A stretch of 64,000 nt of DNA, from NCBI RefSeq assembly GCF_031195445.1, contig NZ_CP133480.1, positions 1,116,001 to 1,180,000 on the forward strand. The letters run 5' to 3'. A program made the translations under genes and the position numbers. Source of the stretch: Acuticoccus sp. MNP-M23 (GTDB lineage Bacteria > Pseudomonadota > Alphaproteobacteria > Rhizobiales > Amorphaceae). A model generated the notes under the pieces. That model had not been told where the DNA came from, did not search any database, and was given only the letters and a program-made list of their open reading frames with translations. Below are positions 42,502 through 52,255 of the stretch, in pieces; positions within the stretch are counted from its first letter, which is position 1; each line of letters begins with the position of its first letter.

Positions 42502-42787
42502 GAGGCAGTATCCATCCGAAATCATAATATTTGGGCCGCCATCCCGGCCTCATCGGGTTTTCAGCTTGCGTTGCGGCCACAAGTGCAATGCAGAAACGCA
42601 GCGATGAGAGAACCCCGGACGCGTCGACCGCGCAACCAGAGTATCGGACGATTCCCTTATCGCCCAGATTACGTCTCAGTCATGTTCGATAATTGCAAAA
42701 TTTCGAAATAACGGGCGCTTCATTGCGTCCCGCCACACGCCGGGAGCCAGCCAGCGCCCGGAGTGCCGGCCGGCAGATGCGGCGCTT

Positions 42788-43003
42788 TCAGTGCGCCTTG
42801 GGACGCAAATAGTTGCGAAGGGCCGCAAACAGGCTGCTGCCCGTCAACATGCCCACCACATAGACGGCCGCAATAATGAGCGCCATGGGCGCCTGAATGG
42901 AAAAGCCGAGGAAGCTGACGCCCACGGTCGTGAGGTTCTGCACGGCGAATATGACCACCGCCGCCAGGAAAACGAAAAATACGATCGTGTAAAATGCGCG
43001 CAT
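42788..43003 (-). CDS. lapA: LapA (DUF1049) family small membrane protein
   Basis: A 71-aa protein with two membrane segments separated by a short loop (about residues 3-22 and 38-60). FAVQNLTTVGVSFLGFSIQAP is replaced here only in part: the pattern FAVQN then VSFLGFSI is the LapA hallmark. In E. coli LapA works with LapB in LPS assembly control. ATG at 43003 is chosen over the ATG at 43012 because AGGA then lies eight bases upstream. It stands alone, 103 bp downstream of ugd. Confidence 0.82.
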   Translation of the reverse strand: MRAFYTIVFFVFLAAVVIFAVQNLTTVGVSFLGFSIQAPMALIIAAVYVVGMLTGSSLFAALRNYLRPKAH

Positions 43004-43106
43004 GGTCAGCATCCTTTTGTGCGTTTCAATCAGCGGCGTCCTAGCGCGGAAACCTTACACACCGATGAAGTGAACGCCCAGCGCAGCCAGCGTTCAGACA
43101 GCCGCT

Positions 43107-44411
43107 TCACGGGCGCCCGATGGACCGGTAGGTCAGTCCGGCGCGCGCTGCATCGTCCGCGCCATAAATGTTGCGCAGGTCGACGAGAACCTTGTCGGTG
43201 AGCAGTGCAGCGACGCGCCTGAGATCCAGCGCACGGAACTGATCCCATTCGGTGATGATCACCGCAATGTCCGCGCCCTCCAGGCACTCATACGGGCCGC
43301 TGGCGAACACCAGGCCCGGCAGGAGCGGCGCGGCCTCGTCCATCCCTTCGGGATCGAACGCACGGACGATGGCGCCGGCTGCCTGCAACGCCGGCACGAT
43401 TGAAAGGCTCGGCGCCTCGCGCATGTCGTCGGTGTTGGGCTTGAAGGCGAGCCCGAGCACCGCAACGGTCTTGCCGTCGACGGTGCCGCCGGCTGCCGCG
43501 ATCACCCGGTCGGCCATCGCCGCCTTGCGCGTATCGTTTGCGGCAATCACCGCATCCACAATGGTGAGCGGGGCGCCGGCATCGCGCGCCGTGCGCGACA
43601 GGGCCAGCGTGTCCTTGGGAAAACAGGAGCCGCCATAGCCTGGGCCTGCATGCAGGAATTTCGAGCCGATCCGCTTGTCGAGGCCGATCCCCTTGGCGAC
43701 CTGCTGGACGTTGGCCCCGGTCTCCTCGCAAAGATCGGCGAGTTCGTTGATGAAGCCGATCTTCAATGCCAGGAACCCGTTGGCGGCATACTTGATCAGC
43801 TCCGCGGTGCGGCGGCCGGTGACCAGAAGCGGCGTCTCGTTGAGGTAGAGCGGGCGGTAGAGTTCGCGCATCACCTCCGCCGCGCGCTCTGTCTCGGCGC
43901 CCACAATCACGCGGTCCGGCCGCTTGAAGTCGCCGATGGCGGCACCTTCCCGCAGAAATTCGGGGTTGGACGCCACATCGAACGCGGCCTCCGGGGCAAC
44001 CTGGCGCACGATGGCTTCCACCTCGTCGCCCGTGCCGACGGGGACGGTGGATTTGGTCACGATCACCGTATAGCCGCGGATCTGGCGGCCGATTTCCTCC
44101 GCCGCCGCGTACACGTAGGACAGGTCAGCATGACCATCACCGCGGCGCGATGGTGTGCCGACGGCCAGAAACACGACATCCGCCGCCGCAATGGCGTCGG
44201 CAGGGGTTGTGGTGAAGGACAAGCGGCCAGCGCGGACATTGGCGCTCACCAGAATGTCGAGCCCCGGCTCGTAGATCGGCATCACGCCATTGCGCAGGCC
44301 TTCGATCTTGTCGGAATTGGTATCGACGCAGACCACCTCGTGGCCGAAATCGGCAAAGCAGGCACCCGACACCAGGCCGACATATCCGGTGCCGATCATC
44401 ACAACGCGCAT
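43107..44411 (-). CDS. ugd: UDP-glucose 6-dehydrogenase
   Basis: A 434-aa enzyme that oxidises UDP-glucose twice to UDP-glucuronate for polysaccharide synthesis. The NAD site is MIGTGYVGLVSGACFADFGH at the N-terminus. The catalytic Cys lies in GPGYGGSCFPKDT, and the catalytic Lys/Asn region is AELIKYAANGFLALKI. The C-terminal UDP-binding domain begins near residue 315 (VLGLAFKPNTDDMREAPS). ATG at 44411 gives the conserved N-terminus; the open frame upstream is not conserved-looking. Divergent from the DhaK homologue. Confidence 0.94.
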   Translation of the reverse strand: MRVVMIGTGYVGLVSGACFADFGHEVVCVDTNSDKIEGLRNGVMPIYEPGLDILVSANVRAGRLSFTTTPADAIAAADVVFLAVGTPSRRGDGHADLSYVYAAAEEIGRQIRGYTVIVTKSTVPVGTGDEVEAIVRQVAPEAAFDVASNPEFLREGAAIGDFKRPDRVIVGAETERAAEVMRELYRPLYLNETPLLVTGRRTAELIKYAANGFLALKIGFINELADLCEETGANVQQVAKGIGLDKRIGSKFLHAGPGYGGSCFPKDTLALSRTARDAGAPLTIVDAVIAANDTRKAAMADRVIAAAGGTVDGKTVAVLGLAFKPNTDDMREAPSLSIVPALQAAGAIVRAFDPEGMDEAAPLLPGLVFASGPYECLEGADIAVIITEWDQFRALDLRRVAALLTDKVLVDLRNIYGADDAARAGLTYRSIGRP

Positions 44412-44646
44412 AGATGGAACGCTCCGAAAGAAGTCCGCCCACCACGTCCTGGGGCGGGCCGGCCCGCCCCTACTGGCACAGGCGCCCCAGCCGGGCAAAT
44501 CAGCGCAGCGACTGGCAGCTGACCGCACCGCGGCCCGTTGACAGGGCGCACCGCCCCGCCGGAAAGTCTCGCCCCCGCCGCGTGCCCGCACGCACCCCCA
44601 AGCCAAGGCCTTTGCCCTTGATGTCCGACCACACCGAGGAAGCGCC

Positions 44647-45624
44647 ATGAAATCATTCATCAACAGCGCCGACACCGCGCTCGACCAGAGCCTGTCCGGA
44701 TTCGGCCGCGCCCACGGCGATCTGGTCTCCGTGCATTTTGCCCCGCGCTTCGTCACCCGCCGGCAAAAGAAGAGCGGCAAGGTGGCGCTGGTGTCCGGCG
44801 GCGGCTCCGGCCACGCGCCCCTGCACGCCGGCTACGTGGGCACAGGAATGCTCGACGCCGCCTGCCCCGGCGAAATCTTCACCAGCCCGACGCCGGACCA
44901 GATCCTTGCCGCGGCCGAAGCGGCGGACGGCGGCGCGGGCATCCTTTTCATCGTGACGAATCATCCCGGCGACGTGAAGAATTTCGAGAGGGCCGCCGAA
45001 ATGATCGGCGGACCATCCGCCACCGTCCTCACCACTGACGACGTGGCAGGAGAAACCGACCCCCACAGCCAGGGACGCCGCGGCTTTGCCGGCACCGTGG
45101 TGGTGGAGAAAATCGTCGGCGCAGCGGCCGAGGAGGGCCGCGCGCTGGCAGACCTCAAGGCGCTGGGCGAACGGGTCAACGCCGCCTCGGCGACCATCGG
45201 CGTCGCGCTCACCTCCGGCACCGTGCCCGCTGCCGGCCGCGCCATGTTCGACCTTGGCGACGACGAGATGGCGTTCGGCGTCGGCATCCAGGGCGAACCC
45301 GGCCGCCGCGGCACGCTGAAGAGCGCGGACGACATTGTTGCCGGGATGATGGACGCGATCGCCGCATCGCTGCCCGCAGCGAACCGGGTTCTTGCCGTCG
45401 TCAACGGATTGGGCGGCACGCCGTTGATGCAGCTTTATCTGGTGATGGATGCTGTCGCCCGGCAGTGCGACGACCGTGACATCACCATCGCGCGGACGCT
45501 TGTGGGCAACTATTGCACGTCGCTGGACATGAAGGGCGCCTCGGTGACGCTCACCGCGCTGGACGACGAAATGACGGCATTGTGGGACGCACCGGTTCAC
45601 ACCCCGGCGCTCCGCTGGGGGTGA
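44647..45624 (+). CDS. DhaK-like kinase subunit lacking the substrate-binding His
   Basis: A 325-aa homologue of the dihydroxyacetone-binding subunit DhaK. GGGSGHAPLHAGYVG and PGDVKNFERAAEM correspond to the conserved His and Asp that orient the substrate. But the His that forms the covalent hemiaminal with dihydroxyacetone (GIHGEPG in the family) is Gln here (GIQGEPG, Q215), and the Lys before the GD motif reads Thr (VTNHPGD). No dhaL or dhaM gene follows. It may phosphorylate a different sugar with partners elsewhere, or act as a regulatory DhaQ-like protein. Confidence 0.8.
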   Translation: MKSFINSADTALDQSLSGFGRAHGDLVSVHFAPRFVTRRQKKSGKVALVSGGGSGHAPLHAGYVGTGMLDAACPGEIFTSPTPDQILAAAEAADGGAGILFIVTNHPGDVKNFERAAEMIGGPSATVLTTDDVAGETDPHSQGRRGFAGTVVVEKIVGAAAEEGRALADLKALGERVNAASATIGVALTSGTVPAAGRAMFDLGDDEMAFGVGIQGEPGRRGTLKSADDIVAGMMDAIAASLPAANRVLAVVNGLGGTPLMQLYLVMDAVARQCDDRDITIARTLVGNYCTSLDMKGASVTLTALDDEMTALWDAPVHTPALRWG

Positions 45625-45728
45625 GGGAGAAACGCGTCTAATTCAGACCGGGCGGGTTCCCATGCGCCCGGCGGGGTAGCAAACTCTCTTCCAAACGGCC
45701 GAAACGAGCCGAACGGGAGGAACCTCGA

Positions 45729-47528
45729 ATGCTGACAAAAAACCCGGAATCCGCCGTCACCGCCGTGCTGGATGCACTGGGCGACGCGCTCGGCGCCGGT
45801 GACATCGACCGCGCCGTCTCCCTGTTTTCGGATGAATGCTACTGGCGCGACCTTCTCACCTTCACCTGGAACCTCAAGACGGTTGAGGGCGCGGCTGAAA
45901 TCCGCCACATGCTGGAAAGCCAGCTTGCGGCGACCGCCCCGTCCGGCTTTGCACTCGATCCGCGATACGCCGTGGAAACCGATGGCGACATCACCAAGGC
46001 GTTCTTCACCTTCGACACGCCCGTTGCCGCCGGCGAAGGTTACATCCGCCTGAAGAACGGCAAGATCTACACCCTCCTCACCGCCATGGCCGCGCTGAAG
46101 GGCTTTGAAGAAACCGTAGGCGCGCGCCGCCCCCTTGGCGCCAAGCACGGACAGGGCAAGCAGCGCCCGTCGTGGCTGGAAGAGCGCCAGGCCGAAGCCG
46201 AATCGCTGGGCTCGCAGGAGCAGCCCTATGTGGTCATCATCGGCGGCGGCCAGGGCGGCATCGCGCTCGGCGCCCGCCTCAGGCAACTGGGCGTCTCTGC
46301 CATCATTCTGGAGAAGAACGCCAAGGCGGGCGACAGCTGGCGCAACCGCTACAAGTCTCTCGCCCTGCACGACCCGGTCTGGTACGACCATCTGCCCTAC
46401 ATGGACTTCCCGAAGAACTGGCCCGTCTTCGCTCCCAAGGACAAGATGGGCGATTTCCTCGAAATGTACACGAAGATCATGGAGCTGAACTACTGGACCA
46501 GCTCCACCTGCCAGTCCGCCAGCTACGATGAAGCCTCGAAGACATGGACCGTCGTCGTCAACCGCGACGGCACCGAAATGGTCCTCAAGCCGTCGCATCT
46601 GGTGTTTGCGACCGGCATGTCCGCCAAGCCCAACAAGCCTGAATTTCGCGGGATGGAGCGCTTCAAGGGGGAGCAACACCATTCCAGCGGCCACCCCGGA
46701 CCGGACAGATATGCCGGCAAGCGCGTTGTCATTGTCGGCGCCAACAACTCGGCCCATGACATTGCGGCCTCCCTGTGGGAGCACGACGCCGACGTCACCA
46801 TGATCCAGCGTTCGCCGACCCATGTGGTCCGCTCCGACACGCTGATGGAGCTTGGCCTCGGGCCGCTCTACTCCGAAGAAGCGCTCGAAAAAGGCATTAC
46901 CACGCACAAGGCCGACATGATCTTCGCCTCATGGCCCTACGCAATCATGCACGAGCACCAGAAGGAGCTGCACGACAGGATCCGCGCCCACGACAAGGAC
47001 TTCTACGATCGCCTTGCCGCCTCCGGCTTCCAGCTCCACTGGGGCGATGACGAGAGCGGCATCCAGATGCTCTATGTCCGTCGCGGCTCCGGCTACTACA
47101 TCGACATTGGCGCCTCGGAGCTGATCGCGTCGGGTGAGATCAAGGTGAAGCCAGGCGATGTGGAGGAGATCACCGAAGACGGCGTGATGCTGACCGACGG
47201 AACGTACCTTGCGGCGGACCTCATCGTCTACGCCACCGGCTACGGGTCCATGAACGGGTTCGTCGCCGACCTCGTTTCACCGGAGATGGCCGACAAGGTG
47301 GGCAAGGTATGGGGCCTTGGCTCCGGCACCTACAAGGACCCGGGCCCCTGGGAGGGCGAGCCGCGCAACATGTGGAAACCGACGGCGCAGGAAAATTTGT
47401 GGTTCCACGGCGGCAACCTGCACCAGTCGCGCCACTACTCGCTGTTTCTGGCGCTTCAGCTCAAGGCGCGGCAGGAAGGGCTCGACACGCCGGTCTATGG
47501 CGTGCCGCCGGTGCACCACACCGCCTGA
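45729..47528 (+). CDS. Flavin-containing monooxygenase with N-terminal NTF2/SnoaL-like domain
   Basis: A 599-aa two-domain protein. Residues about 8-125 have the NTF2/SnoaL-like pattern (SLFSDECYWRDLLTFTWNLK, VEGAAEIRHML). Residues about 165-590 are a flavin monooxygenase with FAD motif VVIIGGGQGGIALGARL and NAD(P) motif VVIVGANNSAHDIAASL. The family motif ATGYGSMNGF follows. This architecture is common in a group of FMO-like enzymes oxidising aromatic or indolic compounds. ATG at 45729 has GGAGG about ten bases upstream. It converges with glmM across 47 bp. Confidence 0.88.
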   Translation: MLTKNPESAVTAVLDALGDALGAGDIDRAVSLFSDECYWRDLLTFTWNLKTVEGAAEIRHMLESQLAATAPSGFALDPRYAVETDGDITKAFFTFDTPVAAGEGYIRLKNGKIYTLLTAMAALKGFEETVGARRPLGAKHGQGKQRPSWLEERQAEAESLGSQEQPYVVIIGGGQGGIALGARLRQLGVSAIILEKNAKAGDSWRNRYKSLALHDPVWYDHLPYMDFPKNWPVFAPKDKMGDFLEMYTKIMELNYWTSSTCQSASYDEASKTWTVVVNRDGTEMVLKPSHLVFATGMSAKPNKPEFRGMERFKGEQHHSSGHPGPDRYAGKRVVIVGANNSAHDIAASLWEHDADVTMIQRSPTHVVRSDTLMELGLGPLYSEEALEKGITTHKADMIFASWPYAIMHEHQKELHDRIRAHDKDFYDRLAASGFQLHWGDDESGIQMLYVRRGSGYYIDIGASELIASGEIKVKPGDVEEITEDGVMLTDGTYLAADLIVYATGYGSMNGFVADLVSPEMADKVGKVWGLGSGTYKDPGPWEGEPRNMWKPTAQENLWFHGGNLHQSRHYSLFLALQLKARQEGLDTPVYGVPPVHHTA

Positions 47529-47570
47529 AACGGGCCGAAGCGCCCGGCGGCGCAGGCCGCTTCCGGTGCC

Positions 47571-47597
47571 GGTGGTCAGCCGTTCGCGCTGACCACC
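47571..47597. terminator. Perfect 10-bp hairpin across the glmM stop codon
   Basis: GGTGGTCAGC and GCTGACCACC are exact inverted repeats with a 7-base loop, covering the last codons and stop of glmM between the convergent FMO and glmM genes. There is no T-run on either side. It may stall or protect both convergent transcripts; intrinsic termination is not demonstrated. Confidence 0.4.
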
Positions 47598-48922
47598 TCG
47601 CAAAGCTCGTCGACCAGCGCGCTGACGAGCGCAGCGTCGTCGCCCTCGGCCATGATGCGGATCAGCGGTTCGGTGCCGGAGGGGCGGATCAGCAGGCGGC
47701 CTGCGCTGCCGAGCTTCTCTTCGGCACTGCTGATGGCCGCGGTCACCGCCGGTGCTTCCAGAGGCTTGCCCCCGTTGAAGCGCACATTCTTCAGGATCTG
47801 CGGCACCGGCTCGAAGCGGTGACAGATTTCCGAAACTCGCTTGCCCGACTGGGCGACCACGGACAGGACCTCAAGCGCGGCAAGCAGGCCGTCGCCAGTG
47901 GTGGTGTAGTCGGTCAGGATGATGTGGCCTGATTGTTCGCCGCCGATATTGTAGCCGCCGGCACGCATTTCCTCGGCCACATAGCGGTCGCCCACCTTGG
48001 TGCGGATCAGGTTGACGCCGATCGATTCCAGATAGCGCTCCATGCCGAGGTTGCTCATCACCGTTGCGACCACGGTTGCGTGCTTGAGCCGCTCCGAGCG
48101 CAGCCACGAGGCGGCGATGACGGAAAGGAGCTGGTCGCCGTCCACCACCTTGCCCTTCTCGTCGATGATGATGACGCGGTCGGCATCGCCATCGAGCGCA
48201 ATGCCGATGTCGGCGCGCACTTCCAGCACCTTGGCGCGGATCGCCTCCAACGACGTGGACCCACAGTCGCGGTTGATGTTGAGGCCATCGGGCTCCACGC
48301 CCAGGGTCATCACCTCAGCGCCGAGCTCCCACAAAACGTCGGGCGCCACGCGGTAAGCCGCTCCGTTGGCGCAATCGACCACCACGCGCAATCCATCGAG
48401 GCTGAGGGTGCGGGGGAAGGTGCGCTTTGCAAACTCCACATAGCGGAAGCGGTCGCCCTCCACGCGCTTGGCACGGCCGATGTCGGCGCCGGTGGCAAGG
48501 CGGCGGGTGAGATCGCTGTCCATCAGCCGCTCGATGCGGGCTTCCACATCGTCGGACAGCTTGAAGCCGTCTGCGCCGAAGATCTTGATGCCGTTGTCGT
48601 CGTAGGCGTTGTGGGAGGCCGAAATCATCACGCCGATATCGGCCCGAAGCGAGCGGGTGAGCATGGCAACCGCCGGCGTCGGCATCGGACCGAGCAGGAA
48701 GACATCGGCCCCCACGGCCGTGAAGCCGGCCACCATCGCCGTTTCCAGCATGTAGCCCGACAGGCGGGTGTCCTTGCCGATCACGATGCGCTGGCGCCCT
48801 TCGTGATCGGCGGCGAGCACGAGCCCGGTCGCCATGCCGACGCGCATGGCAACCTCAGGCGTCATCGCCCTGCCGTTGGCACGACCACGAATGCCATCGG
48901 TGCCAAAATACTTTCGCGCCAT
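47576..48922 (-). CDS. glmM: Phosphoglucosamine mutase
   Basis: A 448-aa enzyme that converts glucosamine-6-phosphate to glucosamine-1-phosphate for cell wall precursor synthesis. It opens with [15 protein letters not shown]. The phosphoserine loop is [17 protein letters not shown] (Ser near residue 100), the metal loop is [10 protein letters not shown], and the sugar and phosphate loops include GGEQSGHI and [18 protein letters not shown] at 48922 has GAGG seven bases upstream; two extra Met codons precede it. It follows the glycosylase-fold gene by 9 bp and is part of the conserved ftsH-glmM neighbourhood. Confidence 0.95.
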   Translation of the reverse strand: MARKYFGTDGIRGRANGRAMTPEVAMRVGMATGLVLAADHEGRQRIVIGKDTRLSGYMLETAMVAGFTAVGADVFLLGPMPTPAVAMLTRSLRADIGVMISASHNAYDDNGIKIFGADGFKLSDDVEARIERLMDSDLTRRLATGADIGRAKRVEGDRFRYVEFAKRTFPRTLSLDGLRVVVDCANGAAYRVAPDVLWELGAEVMTLGVEPDGLNINRDCGSTSLEAIRAKVLEVRADIGIALDGDADRVIIIDEKGKVVDGDQLLSVIAASWLRSERLKHATVVATVMSNLGMERYLESIGVNLIRTKVGDRYVAEEMRAGGYNIGGEQSGHIILTDYTTTGDGLLAALEVLSVVAQSGKRVSEICHRFEPVPQILKNVRFNGGKPLEAPAVTAAISSAEEKLGSAGRLLIRPSGTEPLIRIMAEGDDAALVSALVDELCEVVSANG

Positions 48923-48931
48923 CATCAACCC

Positions 48932-49522
48932 TCAATCCAGCTTCACGGGACTAAGCTGGTCTGGCGGATTCAAGTCAACCATCTGCCGCAGGGAGCGGAC
49001 TTCATCGGCCAGCGCCTGCCACATCGCCGCGTTCCAGTAGCGGCGCGCCTGACCGGACGGCGAGGGCAGCACGAAAAGGCGCGTCTTGCCGATTGCTTCC
49101 TCCTGAAAGCCAAGCGCCACCTTGCCGGTTGGCCTGCCCAGCGCCGCAGCCGCCGCGGCTTTCGACGTAAAGGCAAGAATCGCGGGCTGGTGCATCGCGA
49201 TCCTGTCGCAAAGTGCCGCCGCGTCGAATGCGCCGGCTGGAAGCTCGGCGTCATTGCCGTAGTGCGATTTCGAAACGTCCGTCAGGCCGATGCCGTGGTC
49301 GATCAGCGTCGGCCAATCCTCCGGCGAAAGGCGGACCGGCGTGAGGCCGGTGTCCGCCAGCGCACGCCAGAAGAAATTGCCGGGGTGGGCGTAATAGGCC
49401 CGGCGCTCGGCCGAAACGCGCCCGAGCGCCGTACCGCAGAAGACGACGTGAAGACCGGACGCGAGGAGGTCCGGCAAATAATCCGGCGGCAGAAGTCCCG
49501 CCTTCTCAGTCATCTTGTCCAT
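48932..49522 (-). CDS. Uracil-DNA glycosylase-superfamily protein, mismatch-specific (MUG)-like
   Basis: A 196-aa protein of the uracil-DNA glycosylase fold, which excises damaged or mismatched bases. The segment VVFCGTALGRVSAERRAYYA corresponds to the first active-site motif, AHPGNFFWRAL follows, and the second loop is LPSPSGQARRYW. Classic MUG/TDG proteins read GINPG in motif 1 and NPSG in motif 2; here they are GTALG and SPSG, so catalytic detail may differ. Starts at 49522 and 49513 are both possible. It is located between the sulfotransferase remnant and glmM. Confidence 0.75.
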   Translation of the reverse strand: MDKMTEKAGLLPPDYLPDLLASGLHVVFCGTALGRVSAERRAYYAHPGNFFWRALADTGLTPVRLSPEDWPTLIDHGIGLTDVSKSHYGNDAELPAGAFDAAALCDRIAMHQPAILAFTSKAAAAAALGRPTGKVALGFQEEAIGKTRLFVLPSPSGQARRYWNAAMWQALADEVRSLRQMVDLNPPDQLSPVKLD

Positions 49523-49597
49523 GGGCGAAATGTAGCACAGACCCGACGCGACAGCAGCCGCGCCAGCAGTTCTGCGGCCCGCACGCATCGGCTGGAA

Positions 49598-50144
49598 TCA
49601 GCCCGCCTGCATCTCCTCACGCCGCCGGGGGCACCAGCGGTAGATCTCGTAGTCCTGCGCGAGCCAGGCCTGAATGGCCTGTCTTGCGGTCTGCGAGAGG
49701 TCGCGGTCGGCTTCGGCCGGATTGCGATGCGCCCCGATGTCGTCGGTCGGCGGATAAATCGAAGACGCAATTCCGAGCCGCGTTTTGAGCCGCCCGATAT
49801 CAACGTCGAATGCCTCAAGACTGCCGATGAAGAAGATCCGGTCCGCCAGATCGCTGAGGGTGGCGACATCGTGGAGGTAAAACTTCAGCCCCTCGCGTGT
49901 GCAGGATCGCGTTCACCGCGCTTTGTGCACTGGCGTCGCCGTTCGCAAGGCCAATGCCCAACTGATCGACGGTCTGGAAGGTGGAGAATGCTGCGTCTTC
50001 AGCATCGCTCCAGGGTTCACTGGAGCGGGGTTGCCCTTTGCGCTGCCGGCTCAGGAACCCGGAAATGAACCGCTCCATCGGGCCGAAAGTTGCGCCGCCC
50101 GAGTGCGCCGTCAACCTCGGCGCTTTCGCAACCTGACCACACAA
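49598..50144 (-). pseudogene. Sulfotransferase-like pseudogene (5'-truncated and frameshifted)
   Basis: The minus strand encodes sulfotransferase-like fragments in two frames. The upstream part (down to about 49905) reads MERFISGFLSRQRKGQPR then PWSDAEDAAFSTF. The downstream part (about 49900 to the stop at 49598) reads IFFIGSLEAFDVDIGRLKTR, then DDIGAHRNPAEADRDLS and YEIYRWCPRRRE. The frame changes at or near the GCGAGGGGC run around 49890-49905, and the downstream frame has no start codon. The N-terminal part that would hold the PAPS-binding loop is absent; upstream sequence shows no homology before the ftsH terminator. It looks like a decayed carbohydrate-type sulfotransferase. Confidence 0.65.
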
Positions 50145-50182
50145 ATGAAACGACCGCCGGCAGCGGGGCTGCGGGCGGTCGT
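50140..50182 (-). terminator. Rho-independent terminator of ftsH
   Basis: On the minus strand, 31 bp after the ftsH stop, ACGACCGCC pairs with GGCGGTCGT (9 bp). Inside it GCAGC pairs with GCTGC, giving a long stem with one mismatch and a 3-base tip. The stem is followed by TTTCATTTGTG, a T-rich tract. Orientation and distance fit termination of the tilS-ftsH message. Confidence 0.75.
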
Positions 50183-50212
50183 CTGGTTCTCATAGAGCGC
50201 GGGTGGCGCTGA

Positions 50213-52135
50213 TCAGGACGGGGCCGGCTCCAGGCCGCCTTCACCGCTGGGACGGGGCCGGTTGCCGCCGGTGGTGGGCACGGCGGTGGAGCGCGGGGTC
50301 GACGAATCGTCGTCCGCATTGTCCCGCACGGGCGGCTTGCCCTTCAGGAGATCGCGGATCTCGTCGCCGGACAGCGTCTCGTATTCGAGCAGGCCGTTGG
50401 CGATGGTGTGCAGCTCGTCGATGTTGGTCTTCAAAACCGCGGTGGCGGTCTCGTAACCATCGTTGACGAAGCGCTTCACCTCGCGGTCCACCATCTCCTG
50501 CGTCTTTTCGGAGACGGACTGGCTGCGGGCGACGGAGTGGCCGAGGAAGACCTCGTCTTCGTTCTCGCTGTAGAGAAGCGGGCCCAGCTCGTCCGACATG
50601 CCGAACTGGGTCGCCATGGCGCGGGAAAGCTTGGTCGCCATCTTGATGTCGGCCGAGGCGCCGGACGTCACCTTCTCGTGACCGAAGATCATCTCTTCCG
50701 CCACGCGGCCACCCATGGCGACCGCAAGGTCGGCCTTGCACTTGGCACGGGTCAGCGAGATCTGGTCCCGCTCCGGCAGGCGCATCACCATGCCCAGCGC
50801 ACGGCCGCGCGGGATGATGGTTGCCTTGTGGATCGGGTCCGACGCCGGCATGTGGATCGCCACCAGCGCGTGGCCTGCCTCGTGGTAGGCCGTCAGCTTC
50901 TTCTCGTCCTCGGTCATGACGAGGGTGCGGCGCTCGGCACCCATCATCACCTTGTCCTTGGCGTCCTCGAACTCCTGGTGGGTGACGAGGCGCTTGTTGC
51001 GCCGCGCCGCCAGAAGCGCCGCCTCGTTGACGAGGTTGGCAAGGTCCGCACCGGCAAAGCCGGGCGTGCCGCGGGCAAGGGTCTTCAGGTTCACGTCAGG
51101 CGCCAGCGGCACCTTGCGGACGTGGACCTTGAGGATCTTCTCGCGGCCGACGAGGTCGGGGTTCGGGACGACAATCTGGCGGTCGAAACGGCCGGGGCGC
51201 AGGAGCGCGGGGTCCAGCACGTCAGGACGGTTGGTGGCGGCGATGAGGATGATGCCTTCATTGGCCTCAAAACCGTCCATCTCGACCAGAAGCTGGTTCA
51301 GCGTCTGCTCGCGCTCGTCGTTGCCGCCGCCGAGGCCGGCACCGCGGTGGCGGCCCACCGCGTCGATCTCGTCGATGAAGATGATGCAGGGCGCGTTCTT
51401 TTTCGCCTGCTCGAACATGTCACGCACACGGCTGGCGCCGACGCCGACAAACATCTCCACAAAGTCGGAGCCCGAGATGGAGAAGAACGGGACGTTGGCT
51501 TCGCCGGCGATGGCGCGGGCGAGCAGCGTCTTGCCGGTGCCCGGAGGGCCGACGAGGAGGACGCCGCGGGGGATCTTGCCACCGAGCTTCTGGAAGCGCG
51601 AGGGGTCCTTCAGGAAGTCGACGATTTCCTGGAGGTCTTCCTTGGCTTCGTCGACGCCTGCCACGTCCTCGAACAGGATGCGGCCATGGGCTTCGTTCAG
51701 AAGCTTGGCCTTCGACTTGCCGAAGCCCATCGCCTTGCCGGCGCCGCCACCCTGCATCTGCCGCATCAGGAACAGCCAGATGCCGAGGATCAGCAGCATC
51801 GGGAACCAGGTGGCGAGAATGCCCCAGAGGCTGATGCCGTCATTGGGCGGCTCGGCCTTGATGTTGACGTTCTGGGCCTCGAGCGCGGGGATATAGTCCG
51901 TGTCCTTCGGAACGTAGGTCTGGAACTGGCCGCCGGAGGCGTACTGGCCAGTGACTTCCTGATTCTGGATCGTGACCGCACGGACGTTGCCGTTGCGGGT
52001 CTCTTCCATGAACTGGGAAAACGATATCTCGGACGAATTCGTGCGCTGCCCCGGGCTCTGGAACAGCTGGAACAGGGCGAACAGCAGCAGCCCGATCACC
52101 ACCCACAGCGCCAAATTACGAAAATGGTTGTTCAT
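50213..52135 (-). CDS. ftsH: ATP-dependent zinc metalloprotease FtsH
   Basis: A 640-aa membrane-bound AAA+ protease that degrades misfolded membrane proteins and regulators such as LpxC. Two membrane segments (about 7-25 and 100-120) flank a periplasmic domain. The AAA module has Walker [16 protein letters not shown], Walker [12 protein letters not shown] and the second region of homology [20 protein letters not shown]. The zinc-binding HEAGH is near residue 420. ATG at 52135 gives the conserved [10 protein letters not shown] start. A terminator follows at 50140-50182. Confidence 0.96.
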   Translation of the reverse strand: MNNHFRNLALWVVIGLLLFALFQLFQSPGQRTNSSEISFSQFMEETRNGNVRAVTIQNQEVTGQYASGGQFQTYVPKDTDYIPALEAQNVNIKAEPPNDGISLWGILATWFPMLLILGIWLFLMRQMQGGGAGKAMGFGKSKAKLLNEAHGRILFEDVAGVDEAKEDLQEIVDFLKDPSRFQKLGGKIPRGVLLVGPPGTGKTLLARAIAGEANVPFFSISGSDFVEMFVGVGASRVRDMFEQAKKNAPCIIFIDEIDAVGRHRGAGLGGGNDEREQTLNQLLVEMDGFEANEGIILIAATNRPDVLDPALLRPGRFDRQIVVPNPDLVGREKILKVHVRKVPLAPDVNLKTLARGTPGFAGADLANLVNEAALLAARRNKRLVTHQEFEDAKDKVMMGAERRTLVMTEDEKKLTAYHEAGHALVAIHMPASDPIHKATIIPRGRALGMVMRLPERDQISLTRAKCKADLAVAMGGRVAEEMIFGHEKVTSGASADIKMATKLSRAMATQFGMSDELGPLLYSENEDEVFLGHSVARSQSVSEKTQEMVDREVKRFVNDGYETATAVLKTNIDELHTIANGLLEYETLSGDEIRDLLKGKPPVRDNADDDSSTPRSTAVPTTGGNRPRPSGEGGLEPAPS

Positions 52136-52255
52136 AGCTGACCTTCGGTTGCGCCCGGTTCGGACGCGGGAGGCGGTACATACGCCGCCATCATGGAAAC
52201 CAACATAGGATGGCAACGAGGTGCTGCCAACAGCCTCGCGCGAAAGGAGGACTCT

